From a bacterium (GTDB taxonomy: Bacteria > Hinthialibacterota > Hinthialibacteria > H5-UNCL2), in the NCBI GenBank assembly GCA_015075175.1, contig JABTUV010000007.1, positions 1 through 64,000 of the forward strand: 64,000 nucleotides of DNA. The letters run 5' to 3'. Position numbers and translations under genes: made by a program. Under the pieces are notes generated by a model. It worked only from the letters and a program-made list of their open reading frames with translations, was not told the origin of the DNA and did no database searches. Below, piece after piece: positions 10,304-17,328 of this stretch; within the stretch, counting starts at the first letter, position 1, and the number at the start of each line of letters is the position of its first letter.

Positions 10304-12041
10304 CTAACCGATGATGACGCGCGCCTCGGGATACTGCCCGCGACGCCCCGCGCCCCGCTGCGACAGGGCCATGATCACCGTCAAGGGGCCGATCCGCCCC
10401 ACGAACATGCTTGCCATGATGACGAGCTTGCTGGCCGCGTTCAACTCGGCCGTGATCCCCATCGACAGTCCCACCGTGCCGAAGGCGGAAACCTCCTCGA
10501 ACAGAAGCTCCAGCAGCGTATGCTCCTCCGGCTGGAAGCAGCGCAGAAGAAACACCGAACCCCAGATAAACAGCGTCGCCACCACCCCGATCATGGTGGC
10601 GGCCTGCAGCATGTGCCGGGGAATGGTGCGCTGCATCATCTCCAGCCGCTCTCGACCCCGCAACACCATGATGATATAGCCCAGCTGCATGGCGAAGGTG
10701 CTGGTCTTGATGCCCCCGCCCGTGCCGGCGGGACTGGCCCCGACGTACATGAGGAATATGATCAGAAGCAGGGCAGGCTGCGACAGTCCGGCGATGCTCA
10801 CCGAGTTGAAACCGGCGGTGCGCGGCGTGACCGCCGTCAGCAGCGTATCCGGCCAGCTCAGCACGCGCTCGTGAAAGGTCAGCTCCAGCAGCCAGATGCC
10901 GGCCGCGGCCAAAACGATCAGCGCCGCCGTCATGGTCAACACCAGCTTGGTGTGGACGCTGAAGCGGGACAAGAGGCGCTGCTGCGGTCGCCGCCAGGTC
11001 CGCCGCGACAGAATCTCCAAGAGTACCGGAAACCCCAGGCCGCCGATCACGATCAGCACGGTGAACACGAACAGCACTCCCCGCCCCGACAGTCCCTCCA
11101 GACTGTCGGGGAAAAGCGAGAAGCCGGCGTTGCAGAAGGCCGACACCGCGTGAAACACCGCCGTCCACCAGTCGTGCCGCGAATGGTCCGCGGGCCAGAA
11201 CCGGTACAGCAGCACGGCCCCGCCGGCCTCCGTCAGGAACGTGAACAAGACGATCCGCCGCGCCACCTTCCCGATGCTGCCCATGCTCTGCGTGTTCAGC
11301 ACGTCCAGCATGGTCGCCCGCTCGCGGAATCCCAACCCCTGCTGGCTGATGCCCATGAAGCACACCGCCCACGTCATCAGCCCCAGTCCGCCCAGCTGGA
11401 ACAGACCCAGGATCACGCCCTGGCCCAAGAGCGTGAAGTCCCGCCCCGTGTCCACCACCGTCAGGCCGGTCACGCACACCGCCGAAGTCGCCGTGAACAG
11501 CGTGTCCAACAGCGAGACCGGGCGCGTGGTGCAACGCGGCAGGGAAAGAAGTATCCAGCCGACGAGAATGGTGAACGCGAAGGTCAGGACCAAAAGCGCG
11601 CCCGGCGAGAGGCGCAGGATGAACCAGCGGCGGTTCCAGTGAAAGGCCTTCAATCCCAGAAAGAACAGGATGTAGAGCTTCAGGAGCGCCAGGCTGTCCA
11701 TGCGGGCCAGCCAGTGCCCGCCTCCCCGGGGCAGGTCCAGCCCGCGGAACACGGCCAGTTGCGTGAGCAGGAGGAACAAAAGCCCCCACTCCGCCTTGTG
11801 GCTCGCCAGATGCTGCAACCGATCGACGGCGAAGTACAGGCGCAGCACCGCCAGAGCCACGATGGGCCGCCACGATCAGCCCGTCGCCCCAGTTGAAAAC
11901 CGCCCGTAGAGAGGGATGGTCGCGCAGGAGATAGGTCCCGAACTCGCAGATGAGTGACGCCGCGGCCAAGAGCGCCAGATAGACGCCGATCCAATCCAGA
12001 TAACGGTTGATGGTAGCCAGTTGCTGGCGGCCAAGCAGCAT
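10304..12041 (-). CDS. Trk/Ktr potassium uptake membrane subunit, one frameshift
   Basis: A polytopic potassium translocator with four pore loops: SAVCVTGLTVVDT, SAFCNAGFSLF, TPRTAGFNSV and SAFGTVGLSMGIT. Each keeps the selectivity-filter Gly. The main frame begins at about 11860. A further N-terminal section of about 60 residues with two likely membrane helices (ATG at 12041, then YLALLAAASLICEF) is in another frame and joins at about 11865. The total length of 1738 bases is not a multiple of three, which supports a single indel. It forms an operon with the RCK subunit just downstream. Confidence 0.85.
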
Positions 12042-12110
12042 GCCCAGAGCCTAACAGCTTGGCGGGGTGTGTCAATCGTTGTCGCATGGCGGCCCGCTGC
12101 GCCTCCCCCC

Positions 12111-12132
12111 GTAGTTGCGCAGCGTGCTGCGC
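12111..12132 (+). repeat. REP family C unit
   Basis: A GTAG head followed by TTGCGCAGC, GT and GCTGCGC, that is a perfect 7 bp stem with a two-base loop. It lies in the gap between trkH and hisH. Other units are at 2057-2078, 26877-26898, 46476-46497 and 62042-62069. Confidence 0.85.
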
Positions 12133-12156
12133 CGGCCTGCTGCGCTCCTCTTGTTC

Positions 12157-12190
12157 GTCCCATAGGTCCCATCGGTCCTATTGCCTCTCC
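12157..12190. repeat. Family F short repeat (TCCCATAGGTCCCATCGG)
   Basis: An imperfect tandem of a roughly nine-base unit, GTCCCATAG / GTCCCATCG / GTCCTAT, between trkH and hisH. A closely similar run occurs at 40619-40665 upstream of the ABC permease gene. Confidence 0.6.
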
Positions 12191-12200
12191 CACCTTTGCC

Positions 12201-12229
12201 TTGACACTTTCCCCGTCCCCCGGGATATT
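12201..12229 (+). promoter_or_regulatory. Candidate sigma-70 promoter of the his genes
   Basis: A perfect -35 TTGACA (12201-12206) stands 17 bases from GATATT (12224-12229). This predicts a start about 25 bases before the hisH GTG. The -10 is a partial match. Confidence 0.5.
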
Positions 12230-12260
12230 CGACTCCAGCCGACCTGAAGAAGGAGCGCTC

Positions 12261-12884
12261 GTGGGCGCGGAGATTGTCATCGTCAATTACGGCATGGGCA
12301 ACCTGCACAGCGTGGCCAAGGCCCTGGAGCAGGTGGGCGCCCGGGTGCACGTCAGCAGCGAACCGGCGCATGTCGCGCGGGCGCGGGGCATCGTCCTGCC
12401 CGGCGTGGGCGCTTTCGGGGAAGCGGTCCGAAACCTGGCGGCGACCGGCTGCCGCGAGGTGCTCATTGAGCGCATCGCCGCCGGCGCGCCCTTCCTCGGC
12501 ATCTGCCTGGGACTGCAACTGCTGGTTCCCACCAGTGAAGAAAATCCCGGGCAGCCCGGCCTCGCCATCCTGCCCGGCCGCTGCCGACGCTTCGCCAACG
12601 GCAAGAAGGTCCCTCACATCGGCTGGAACGAAATCGAGTTCGCGCCCGGCCATCCGCTGCTTGCGGGCATCCCCTCGGGAACGCATTTTTACTTCGTCCA
12701 CTCGTATTACGTGGAGACCGACCGTCCCGAGGACACCGCCGCGCGCTGCGACTACGGCGGCGAATGCTTTACCGCCGTGGCCGCGCGGGACCGTGTCTTC
12801 GCCGTCCAATTCCATCCCGAAAAGAGCCAGCGCATGGGCCTCCGCCTTCTCTCCAACTTCGTGCGCTGGGTCCAGGCGGGCTGA
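12261..12884 (+). CDS. hisH: Imidazole glycerol phosphate synthase, glutaminase subunit
   Basis: HisH supplies ammonia from glutamine to HisF in histidine synthesis. The 207-residue product has the class I amidotransferase triad: Cys82 in GICLGLQLL and His/Glu in FAVQFHPEKS. It also has the N-terminal VNYGMGNLHSV and the GVGAFGEA loop. The start is the GTG at 12261, six bases after an AAGGAG. Two bases separate its stop from the next gene. No hisF is visible in the window. Confidence 0.93.
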   Translation: MGAEIVIVNYGMGNLHSVAKALEQVGARVHVSSEPAHVARARGIVLPGVGAFGEAVRNLAATGCREVLIERIAAGAPFLGICLGLQLLVPTSEENPGQPGLAILPGRCRRFANGKKVPHIGWNEIEFAPGHPLLAGIPSGTHFYFVHSYYVETDRPEDTAARCDYGGECFTAVAARDRVFAVQFHPEKSQRMGLRLLSNFVRWVQAG

Positions 12885-12886
12885 GC

Positions 12887-13294
12887 ATGGGCGTCGGCTA
12901 CCACCTCCATTGCCCGGAGTGCGGATTGGACCGCCACGTCCTCCTCGGCCAGGGCGACGACGCCTTCTACGAGTTCTGCGAGGAGGCGCTCTTCTATTGC
13001 GAGGATTGCCGTGAGCTGGAAGTCGTCACCGTCCCCATCTCCGCCGAGGACCTGCAACTCATGCTGGAAGGCGACTTCTCACAACCCTGGTCCAAGTTGA
13101 CCCTCCACGACAACCCCGACGAACGCCGCCGCATGGCCGAACAGGAGCTGGTCAAGATTCTCGTCGGCTACTACGACCGACCTGAATGTCCGCGCTGCCT
13201 GGGGATCAACATTCGACGGCTCGTCACTCCCGTCGAGGTATGTCCGCGTTGCGGCGGCCAACTCGCCACCGACCGCGAGATGCTCTGGGAATGA
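12887..13294 (+). CDS. Zinc-ribbon protein between hisH and hisA
   Basis: A 135-residue protein not recognised by name. It carries four CxxC knuckles in two pairs: CPEC near residue 9 with CEDC near 43, and CPRC near 103 with CPRC near 120, as in rubredoxin-like zinc ribbons. The spacing suggests two separate zinc sites flanking a helical middle. It starts two bases after hisH and its stop overlaps the hisA ATG (ATGA), so it is translationally coupled to histidine biosynthesis genes. Function unknown. Confidence 0.85.
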   Translation: MGVGYHLHCPECGLDRHVLLGQGDDAFYEFCEEALFYCEDCRELEVVTVPISAEDLQLMLEGDFSQPWSKLTLHDNPDERRRMAEQELVKILVGYYDRPECPRCLGINIRRLVTPVEVCPRCGGQLATDREMLWE

Positions 13295-14043
13295 ACCCCC
13301 GCTTCACCATTCTTCCCGCCATCGACCTGATCGAGGGCCAGGCGGTGCGCCTCGCGCAGGGCGACTATGCTCAAAAAACCGTGTACTCGACCGACCCCTT
13401 GGCAGTCGCCCGCCGCTTCGAAGCCGAGGGCGCCACCTGGCTGCACGTGGTCGATCTGGACGGCGCCAAGGCGGGCCGTCCCAAGAACCACGAAGTCGTC
13501 CGCCGCATCGTGCACGGGACCAACCTGCGCGTCGAGGTCGGCGGCGGCATCCGGGAGCCTGAGCATTGGAGTCTTTACCTCGAAACCGGAGTTGCGCGGG
13601 TCATCCTGGGCAGCGTCGCGCTGCAACGACCCGAGAGACTGGAGGCGGCCTCCCGCGCCCATCCCGGACGCGTTGTGCTGGGCCTGGACGCTCGTAACGG
13701 CCGCGTGGCCCTGCAAGGTTGGACAGAGACAAGCGAGGAGACCGCCCGCGAGGTCCTGGCCCGTTTCGCCCCGCTCCCTCTCGCCGCCGTCATCTACACC
13801 GACATCGCCCGCGATGGGATGCTCTCCGGCCCCAACCTGACAGACACCCTTGCCCTGGCGGATGCCTCACCTTTTCCCATCATCCTGTCCGGCGGTATCA
13901 GCACTCTGGACGACGTCCGTACGGTCGCCAAGGCGGCGCAGCTGCACCCGCGCCTGGCTGGACTCATCACCGGCAAGGCGCTGTACGAAGACCGCTTTAG
14001 GCTCATGGACGTGCTTGCAATACTCGAGGAATACAAGCTTTAG
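13291..14043 (+). CDS. hisA: Phosphoribosylformimino-AICAR ribotide isomerase
   Basis: HisA catalyses the Amadori isomerisation of ProFAR to PRFAR, a (beta/alpha)8 reaction just before HisH/HisF. The 250-residue product shows the N-terminal LPAIDLIEGQAVRL with the catalytic Asp, the strand-3/4 signature VEVGGGIRE, VYTD-like VIYTDIARDGMLSGPN with the second Asp, and the phosphate-binding ILSGGIST. Its ATG overlaps the stop of the zinc-ribbon gene by four bases. It is the last gene of the his operon seen here. Confidence 0.94.
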   Translation: MNPRFTILPAIDLIEGQAVRLAQGDYAQKTVYSTDPLAVARRFEAEGATWLHVVDLDGAKAGRPKNHEVVRRIVHGTNLRVEVGGGIREPEHWSLYLETGVARVILGSVALQRPERLEAASRAHPGRVVLGLDARNGRVALQGWTETSEETAREVLARFAPLPLAAVIYTDIARDGMLSGPNLTDTLALADASPFPIILSGGISTLDDVRTVAKAAQLHPRLAGLITGKALYEDRFRLMDVLAILEEYKL

Positions 14044-14060
14044 CCTGTCCGGAAGAAAAC

Positions 14061-14088
14061 TTGCGTTTGTACTAATAAGCTATATAAT
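14061..14088 (+). promoter_or_regulatory. Strong candidate promoter in an AT-rich strip
   Basis: TTGCGT (14061-14066), 16 bases, then a perfect TATAAT (14083-14088). It lies in an AT-rich strip (14070-14135) that contrasts with the GC-rich surroundings. No start codon with a ribosome site follows for more than 300 bases, so the transcript may be a non-coding RNA or a long leader. The stretch 14140-14400 between this and the lipoprotein promoter holds no gene I can support, only a family E palindrome (CCCCCTTG ... TTAAGGGGGG) at 14365-14398. Confidence 0.5.
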
Positions 14089-14410
14089 CAACATTAAGTA
14101 ATCATACGTAATTTGTTATTATTAAGGGTGATACACGTTGTGAAGTCAAACTCCAACGGAGCCTTTCCCGACGTGCGGTACGGCCTCTTGCAGCGCGGCC
14201 ATCCCGGGGTTGATCGAGACGCCCGCCGCCGGCGCGATAACAGCTGCCGTCTGCGCGATTTGTGTAGCGAAGGGGACGGCTCGCGCGTTATACAGATAAC
14301 CCTAGCAGCTCCACGTGAATAAACGGCAGGGTTTTGGCGTCTCACGGGGTAAATTGGAGCAGATTCCCCCTTGTCCCTCCTGATTAAGGGGGGAACGGTT
14401 GGCGCCTTCC

Positions 14411-14439
14411 TTGTCAAAGCGGGCTGGGGGCGATAAAAT
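14411..14439 (+). promoter_or_regulatory. Candidate sigma-70 promoter of the glycine-zipper lipoprotein gene
   Basis: TTGTCA (14411-14416), a 17-base spacer and TAAAAT (14434-14439) predict a start near 14446, about 45 bases before the ATG. Confidence 0.6.
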
Positions 14440-14491
14440 TCGGGATCGAGAAGAGAGCAAGACCTTTTAAGAGGGTGGGAGGAGGATGAAG

Positions 14492-14761
14492 ATGAATTTC
14501 GGCAAGTTAGCGCTGCTGGTGGTCGTCGCAAGTGCGTTGGTCCTGGGCGGGTGCACCACGGCGCAGCAGTCCACGGCAGTCGGAACTGGCGCGGGTGCAG
14601 GCGTGGGCGCCATCATCGGCCATCAATCCGGGCACACGGCGGAGGGCGCCCTGATCGGCGCTGGCGTGGGCGCCTGGGCGCTGCATCTACGGCAACGAAA
14701 GGAAGAAAGAGGAGCGCAGTCCAACAAACAGGAGCAGAACTACGAGTATCGCTACCGCTGA
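14492..14761 (+). CDS. Glycine-zipper lipoprotein
   Basis: The start is the ATG at 14492; GGAGGAGG ends about six bases before it, whereas the ATG at 14486 abuts that site. A signal peptide ends in the lipobox VLGGC, so Cys is the likely lipidation site. A glycine-zipper membrane segment follows (GTGAGAGVGAIIG and GALIGAGVGA). Such proteins are small envelope lipoproteins. After the zipper, another frame reads IYGNERKKEE, a common continuation in this class, so a frameshift near 14680 is possible. After the TGA at 14759 the same frame stays open for a further 11 codons. Confidence 0.7.
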   Translation: MNFGKLALLVVVASALVLGGCTTAQQSTAVGTGAGAGVGAIIGHQSGHTAEGALIGAGVGAWALHLRQRKEERGAQSNKQEQNYEYRYR

Positions 14762-14822
14762 ACGCCCTACGACTCGCGCATGGAGAACGACGCCTGAGAC
14801 GGGCGTTTCACATCTACGCGGC

Positions 14823-14903
14823 GGCGACTGCGGCGTCCTTCGGCCCTGCTGAGGTAGGGAGAGCGAAGACGAAAGGATGCGGCCGAAGGACGCCGCAGTC
14901 GCC
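14823..14903. repeat. Perfect 23 bp inverted repeat beside the CRISPR array
   Basis: Arms at 14823-14845 and 14881-14903 are perfect complements separated by 35 bases. A second small hairpin (CATCTTT-CAG-AAAGATG) follows at once at 14905-14921, and the first CRISPR repeat begins at about 14927. It could terminate transcription from the lipoprotein gene or be part of a leader. Confidence 0.85.
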
Positions 14904-14926
14904 TCATCTTTCAGAAAGATGGGGCG

Positions 14927-15897
14927 GTTGTGGCTTGACGGAATCCCTGCTGATACACTTTTTCCATCCTGCCAGCATCCTGCTAGGCTGTGGCTGACGG
15001 GAATCCTGCTTGATACACTACCGGGGGGGCAGGCACCGGCTGTGGCTTCGACGGGAATCCCGCTTGACACTGCCCAGGATCGCCGCAGAGCACGGTGACG
15101 GCTGGTTTGACGGGAATCGCTTGGATACACTTCAAGAGCAAAAGTTTCTCAGCAATCACGCTGTGGCTTGACGGGAATCCCGCTTTGGTACACCTAGTGC
15201 GGGCAGGGCATGAAGTAGCGCCGCTGCTGTGGCTTGACGGAATCCCCGCGGATACACCCGCGTCTTCGCTGCCATCCTGCGGATTGGCTGTGGCTTGACG
15301 GGAACCCGCTGATACACCAGCGCACCCCGCTGGAAATCTCGATGCCCTGCTGTGGCTTGACGGGAATCCCCGCTTGGATACACTCGTACAGGCGCTCGAT
15401 GGCAGCGGCGATCTGCTGTGGCTTGACGGGAATCCCCGCTTGGATACACTCGCTGGTAGGCGCCAACGCGCCGTCCGGCCGCTGTGTTTGACGGGAATCC
15501 CGCTTGATACACTTGAACATCATGGATATTACATCGACTGCGCTGTGGCTTGACGGAATCGCTTGGATACACTCAAGCCCGATCGGGACAACGCGGACAA
15601 GGTGCTGTGGCTTGACGGGAATCCCCGCTTGGATACACTCGATGGGATGCTGGTTGCTGTAGTGCCAGTGCTGTGGCTTGACGGGAATCCCCGCTTGGAT
15701 ACACTTGCGGAAGAAGCTGCTATTACCGCCGCGGCGCTGTGGCTTGACGGGAATCCCGCTTGATACACTATCCAGGTCGTGACCCAGAAACCCAGCGGCT
15801 GTGGCTTGACGGGAATCCTCGCTTGGATACACTCCGAGGAGATAATTCACCGCACCGGCTGGCACCGGCTTTGACGGGAATCCCGGCTTGATACACT
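14927..15897 (+). CRISPR. Type II-C CRISPR array, 16 repeats and 15 spacers
   Basis: The consensus repeat is 36 bases, beginning GCTGTGGCTTGACGGG and ending CCGCTTGGATACACT. Perfect copies start at 15349, 15415, 15604 and 15670. Others begin near 14927, 14987, 15039, 15101, 15160, 15226, 15287, 15481, 15542, 15736, 15798 and 15867. Complete spacers are 30 bases. Many repeats miss one to five bases, mostly in the C and G runs, and the left-hand half is the worst, so either old repeats have decayed or the assembly has indels. Orientation is + because the repeat 3' end is the exact complement of the tracrRNA 5' end. Each repeat contains TTGACG-N16-TACACT, a built-in promoter. The array is convergent with cas2. 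Confidence 0.96.
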
Positions 15898-15898
15898 C

Positions 15899-15930
15899 AT
15901 CCCGGCGTAACTCAGCGGTTGCGCCGGGAT
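15899..15930. terminator. Hairpin between the array and cas2
   Basis: A perfect 9 bp stem (15899-15907 with 15922-15930) directly after the last repeat and before the cas2 stop. It lacks a T run, so its role as a terminator of the array or of cas2 is inferred from position. Confidence 0.5.
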
Positions 15931-15944
15931 ACCCGTCTTCAGGC

Positions 15945-16307
15945 CTCAAAAGCGCCAATTGGGAGGGCGGTTCTTCGGTTTTGCGTCGTTTTTTCCCTTC
16001 AAAAACCTGCATCTTGGCGAACTGCCGGTCGGTAATCCCCACCAGCTGAACCTCCCCCTCGCGGCAGGCGTGCTTTGACCCGCTGGCGATAAACGTCCGC
16101 TTCTTCCTCGCTGGCGCAGAAGCGAACATACACCGAAAACTGCATCATGGTAAAGCCCTCCGACAGGAGCGCCTTACGGAACTTCGTATACTCCTTGCGC
16201 GCCCGCGCGTCGTCCACGGGCAGGTCGAACAGAGCGAACAGCCACATGGCGCGATACCCGGAAAGCTCCCTTTTCTTCTTTGCTCGCCATGAGAATCGGT
16301 CTGGCAT
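15945..16307 (-). CDS. cas2: CRISPR-associated Cas2, frameshifted
   Basis: Cas2 forms the adaptation complex with Cas1. The ferredoxin-fold core is clear: MWLFALFDLPVDDARARKEY, then LLSEGFTMMQFSVYVRFCAS. The protein then continues in another frame from about 16061 with EGEVQLVGITDRQFAKM. The final residues run PPSQLAL and should end Phe-stop, but a missing T in the AAAA run at 15948-15951 (+ strand) opens the frame into the array. The start is uncertain: Met at 16307, Met at 16247 (the MWLF Met), or one in a neighbouring frame at about 16290. The ELSGYRAMW lead-in, usual in II-C Cas2, favours an upstream start. Confidence 0.82.
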
Positions 16308-16334
16308 TTCGTGCGATCGCGAACAGAGAAAAAC

Positions 16335-16412
16335 CGAGTCCCTGAGTAGCGGCCCGCGAAAAGAAATACCGCAGGCGAATGTTCCATCTTGGGCCGCGTA
16401 TCGAAGGGCGGC
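16335..16412. repeat. Family D element between cas1 and cas2
   Basis: GAGTCCCTGAGTAGCGGCCCG at the left (with one mismatch to the family) and GGGCCGCGTATCGAAGGG at the right form the same arms seen at 36064-36148. The element separates cas1 from cas2, which are otherwise adjacent in II-C loci. Confidence 0.65.
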
Positions 16413-16439
16413 CCTATCGCTACAGGCCTTCCTCAAGCG

Positions 16440-17328
16440 CCCGTTACGGGCGTCCCGCAAAAGCGGCAGCCAGAGCCTCTCCTTTCCTCAAACACCGCCA
16501 GCGACCCCGCTACCCGGCCCACGATGTCAAAGCGTGCGGACTCGCCTTCCACCTCGAAGCGCCGCGTCAACGCGCCCACGATGGCCGCCTTGGCACTGGG
16601 GTTAAACTCACTTTGCCCCGTGCTGCTGCACCAGGCGTGACCGCGCGGTCCACCAGCGGGCGAAAGGGTTCCATGAGGTCGTCGGCCAGGGGGAACCCAC
16701 TGTATTTGTTGTGGTGGTGGAGTCCGAGAGCCGGATGCAGGCCGGCGGCGCAGACGGCGCGCGCGACGGTCGCCCGCAGCACGGCGTAGCCGTAGTTGAG
16801 CAGGCGGTTCTGGTCGGCCGCCTCGCGGTTGCGGCGGAAGCTCTCGCCGAAGAGGGCGGGCCAGTAGCGGCGGGACGCCTGCGCCTCGACGTTGGAGGGA
16901 TCGCCGGAACGGACCTTGTCCATGAGCACGTCAAAGGCCGCGGCGTCGCGTCCCAGCGTACGCAGCAGTTCGCCCTGGGCGGCGACCTTGGCGCGCACGA
17001 TCTGCTGCCACAGGCGCTTCTTGACCGGCCAGGCCGCCTCCGCCTGGCGCGCGAACCGCTCGACGACCACGTAGTTGCTCTGCAAGGGCAGCAGCATCAG
17101 CGCCGGCACGTGGTCCTCGTCGCAACCGACGAAGACGCCCCCCGCCTTGGCCAGTCCCGCAAGCACCGCCTGGGTGTACGTTACCTGCGGATGCGCGACC
17201 ACCAGCACGGCGATGTCGGAGAGCGGAACCGAGACGGTCTCCTCCCCGGCGAAATCCAAGAGCAGTTGCCCGTAGCGGACCTTCAGATAGGCGGACCGCT
17301 GCGAGATGTCCAGAATGCGGTCAGTCAT
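16440..17328 (-). CDS. cas1: CRISPR-associated integrase Cas1, C-terminus frameshifted
   Basis: Cas1 is the metal-dependent spacer integrase. The first 230 residues are intact in one frame: TDRILDISQRSAYLKVRYGQ, the metal-site Glu region, then GLHPALGLHHHNKYSGFPLADDL, whose His and Asp complete the active site, and LMEPFRPLVDRAV. Beyond about 16640 at least three frame changes are needed to follow the family: RLVQQHGA, then NPSAKAAIVGALTRRFEVEG, then KERLWLPLLRDARNG. The end near 16440 is therefore approximate. The ATG at 17328 overlaps the cas9 stop (ATGAC-TGA), showing translational coupling in the order cas9-cas1-cas2. Confidence 0.88.

Noticed and set aside
14094-14531. 145-codon frame on the - strand in the hisA-lipoprotein gap
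   Set aside because: It has an Arg/Ser-rich composition, no ribosome site and no family, and it overlaps a promoter and the lipoprotein gene.
15194-16129. Open frame on the - strand running from cas2 across the CRISPR array
   Set aside because: It consists of translated repeats (IQAGIPVKPQ periodicity) joined to the cas2 C-terminus because the cas2 stop is lost by an indel.
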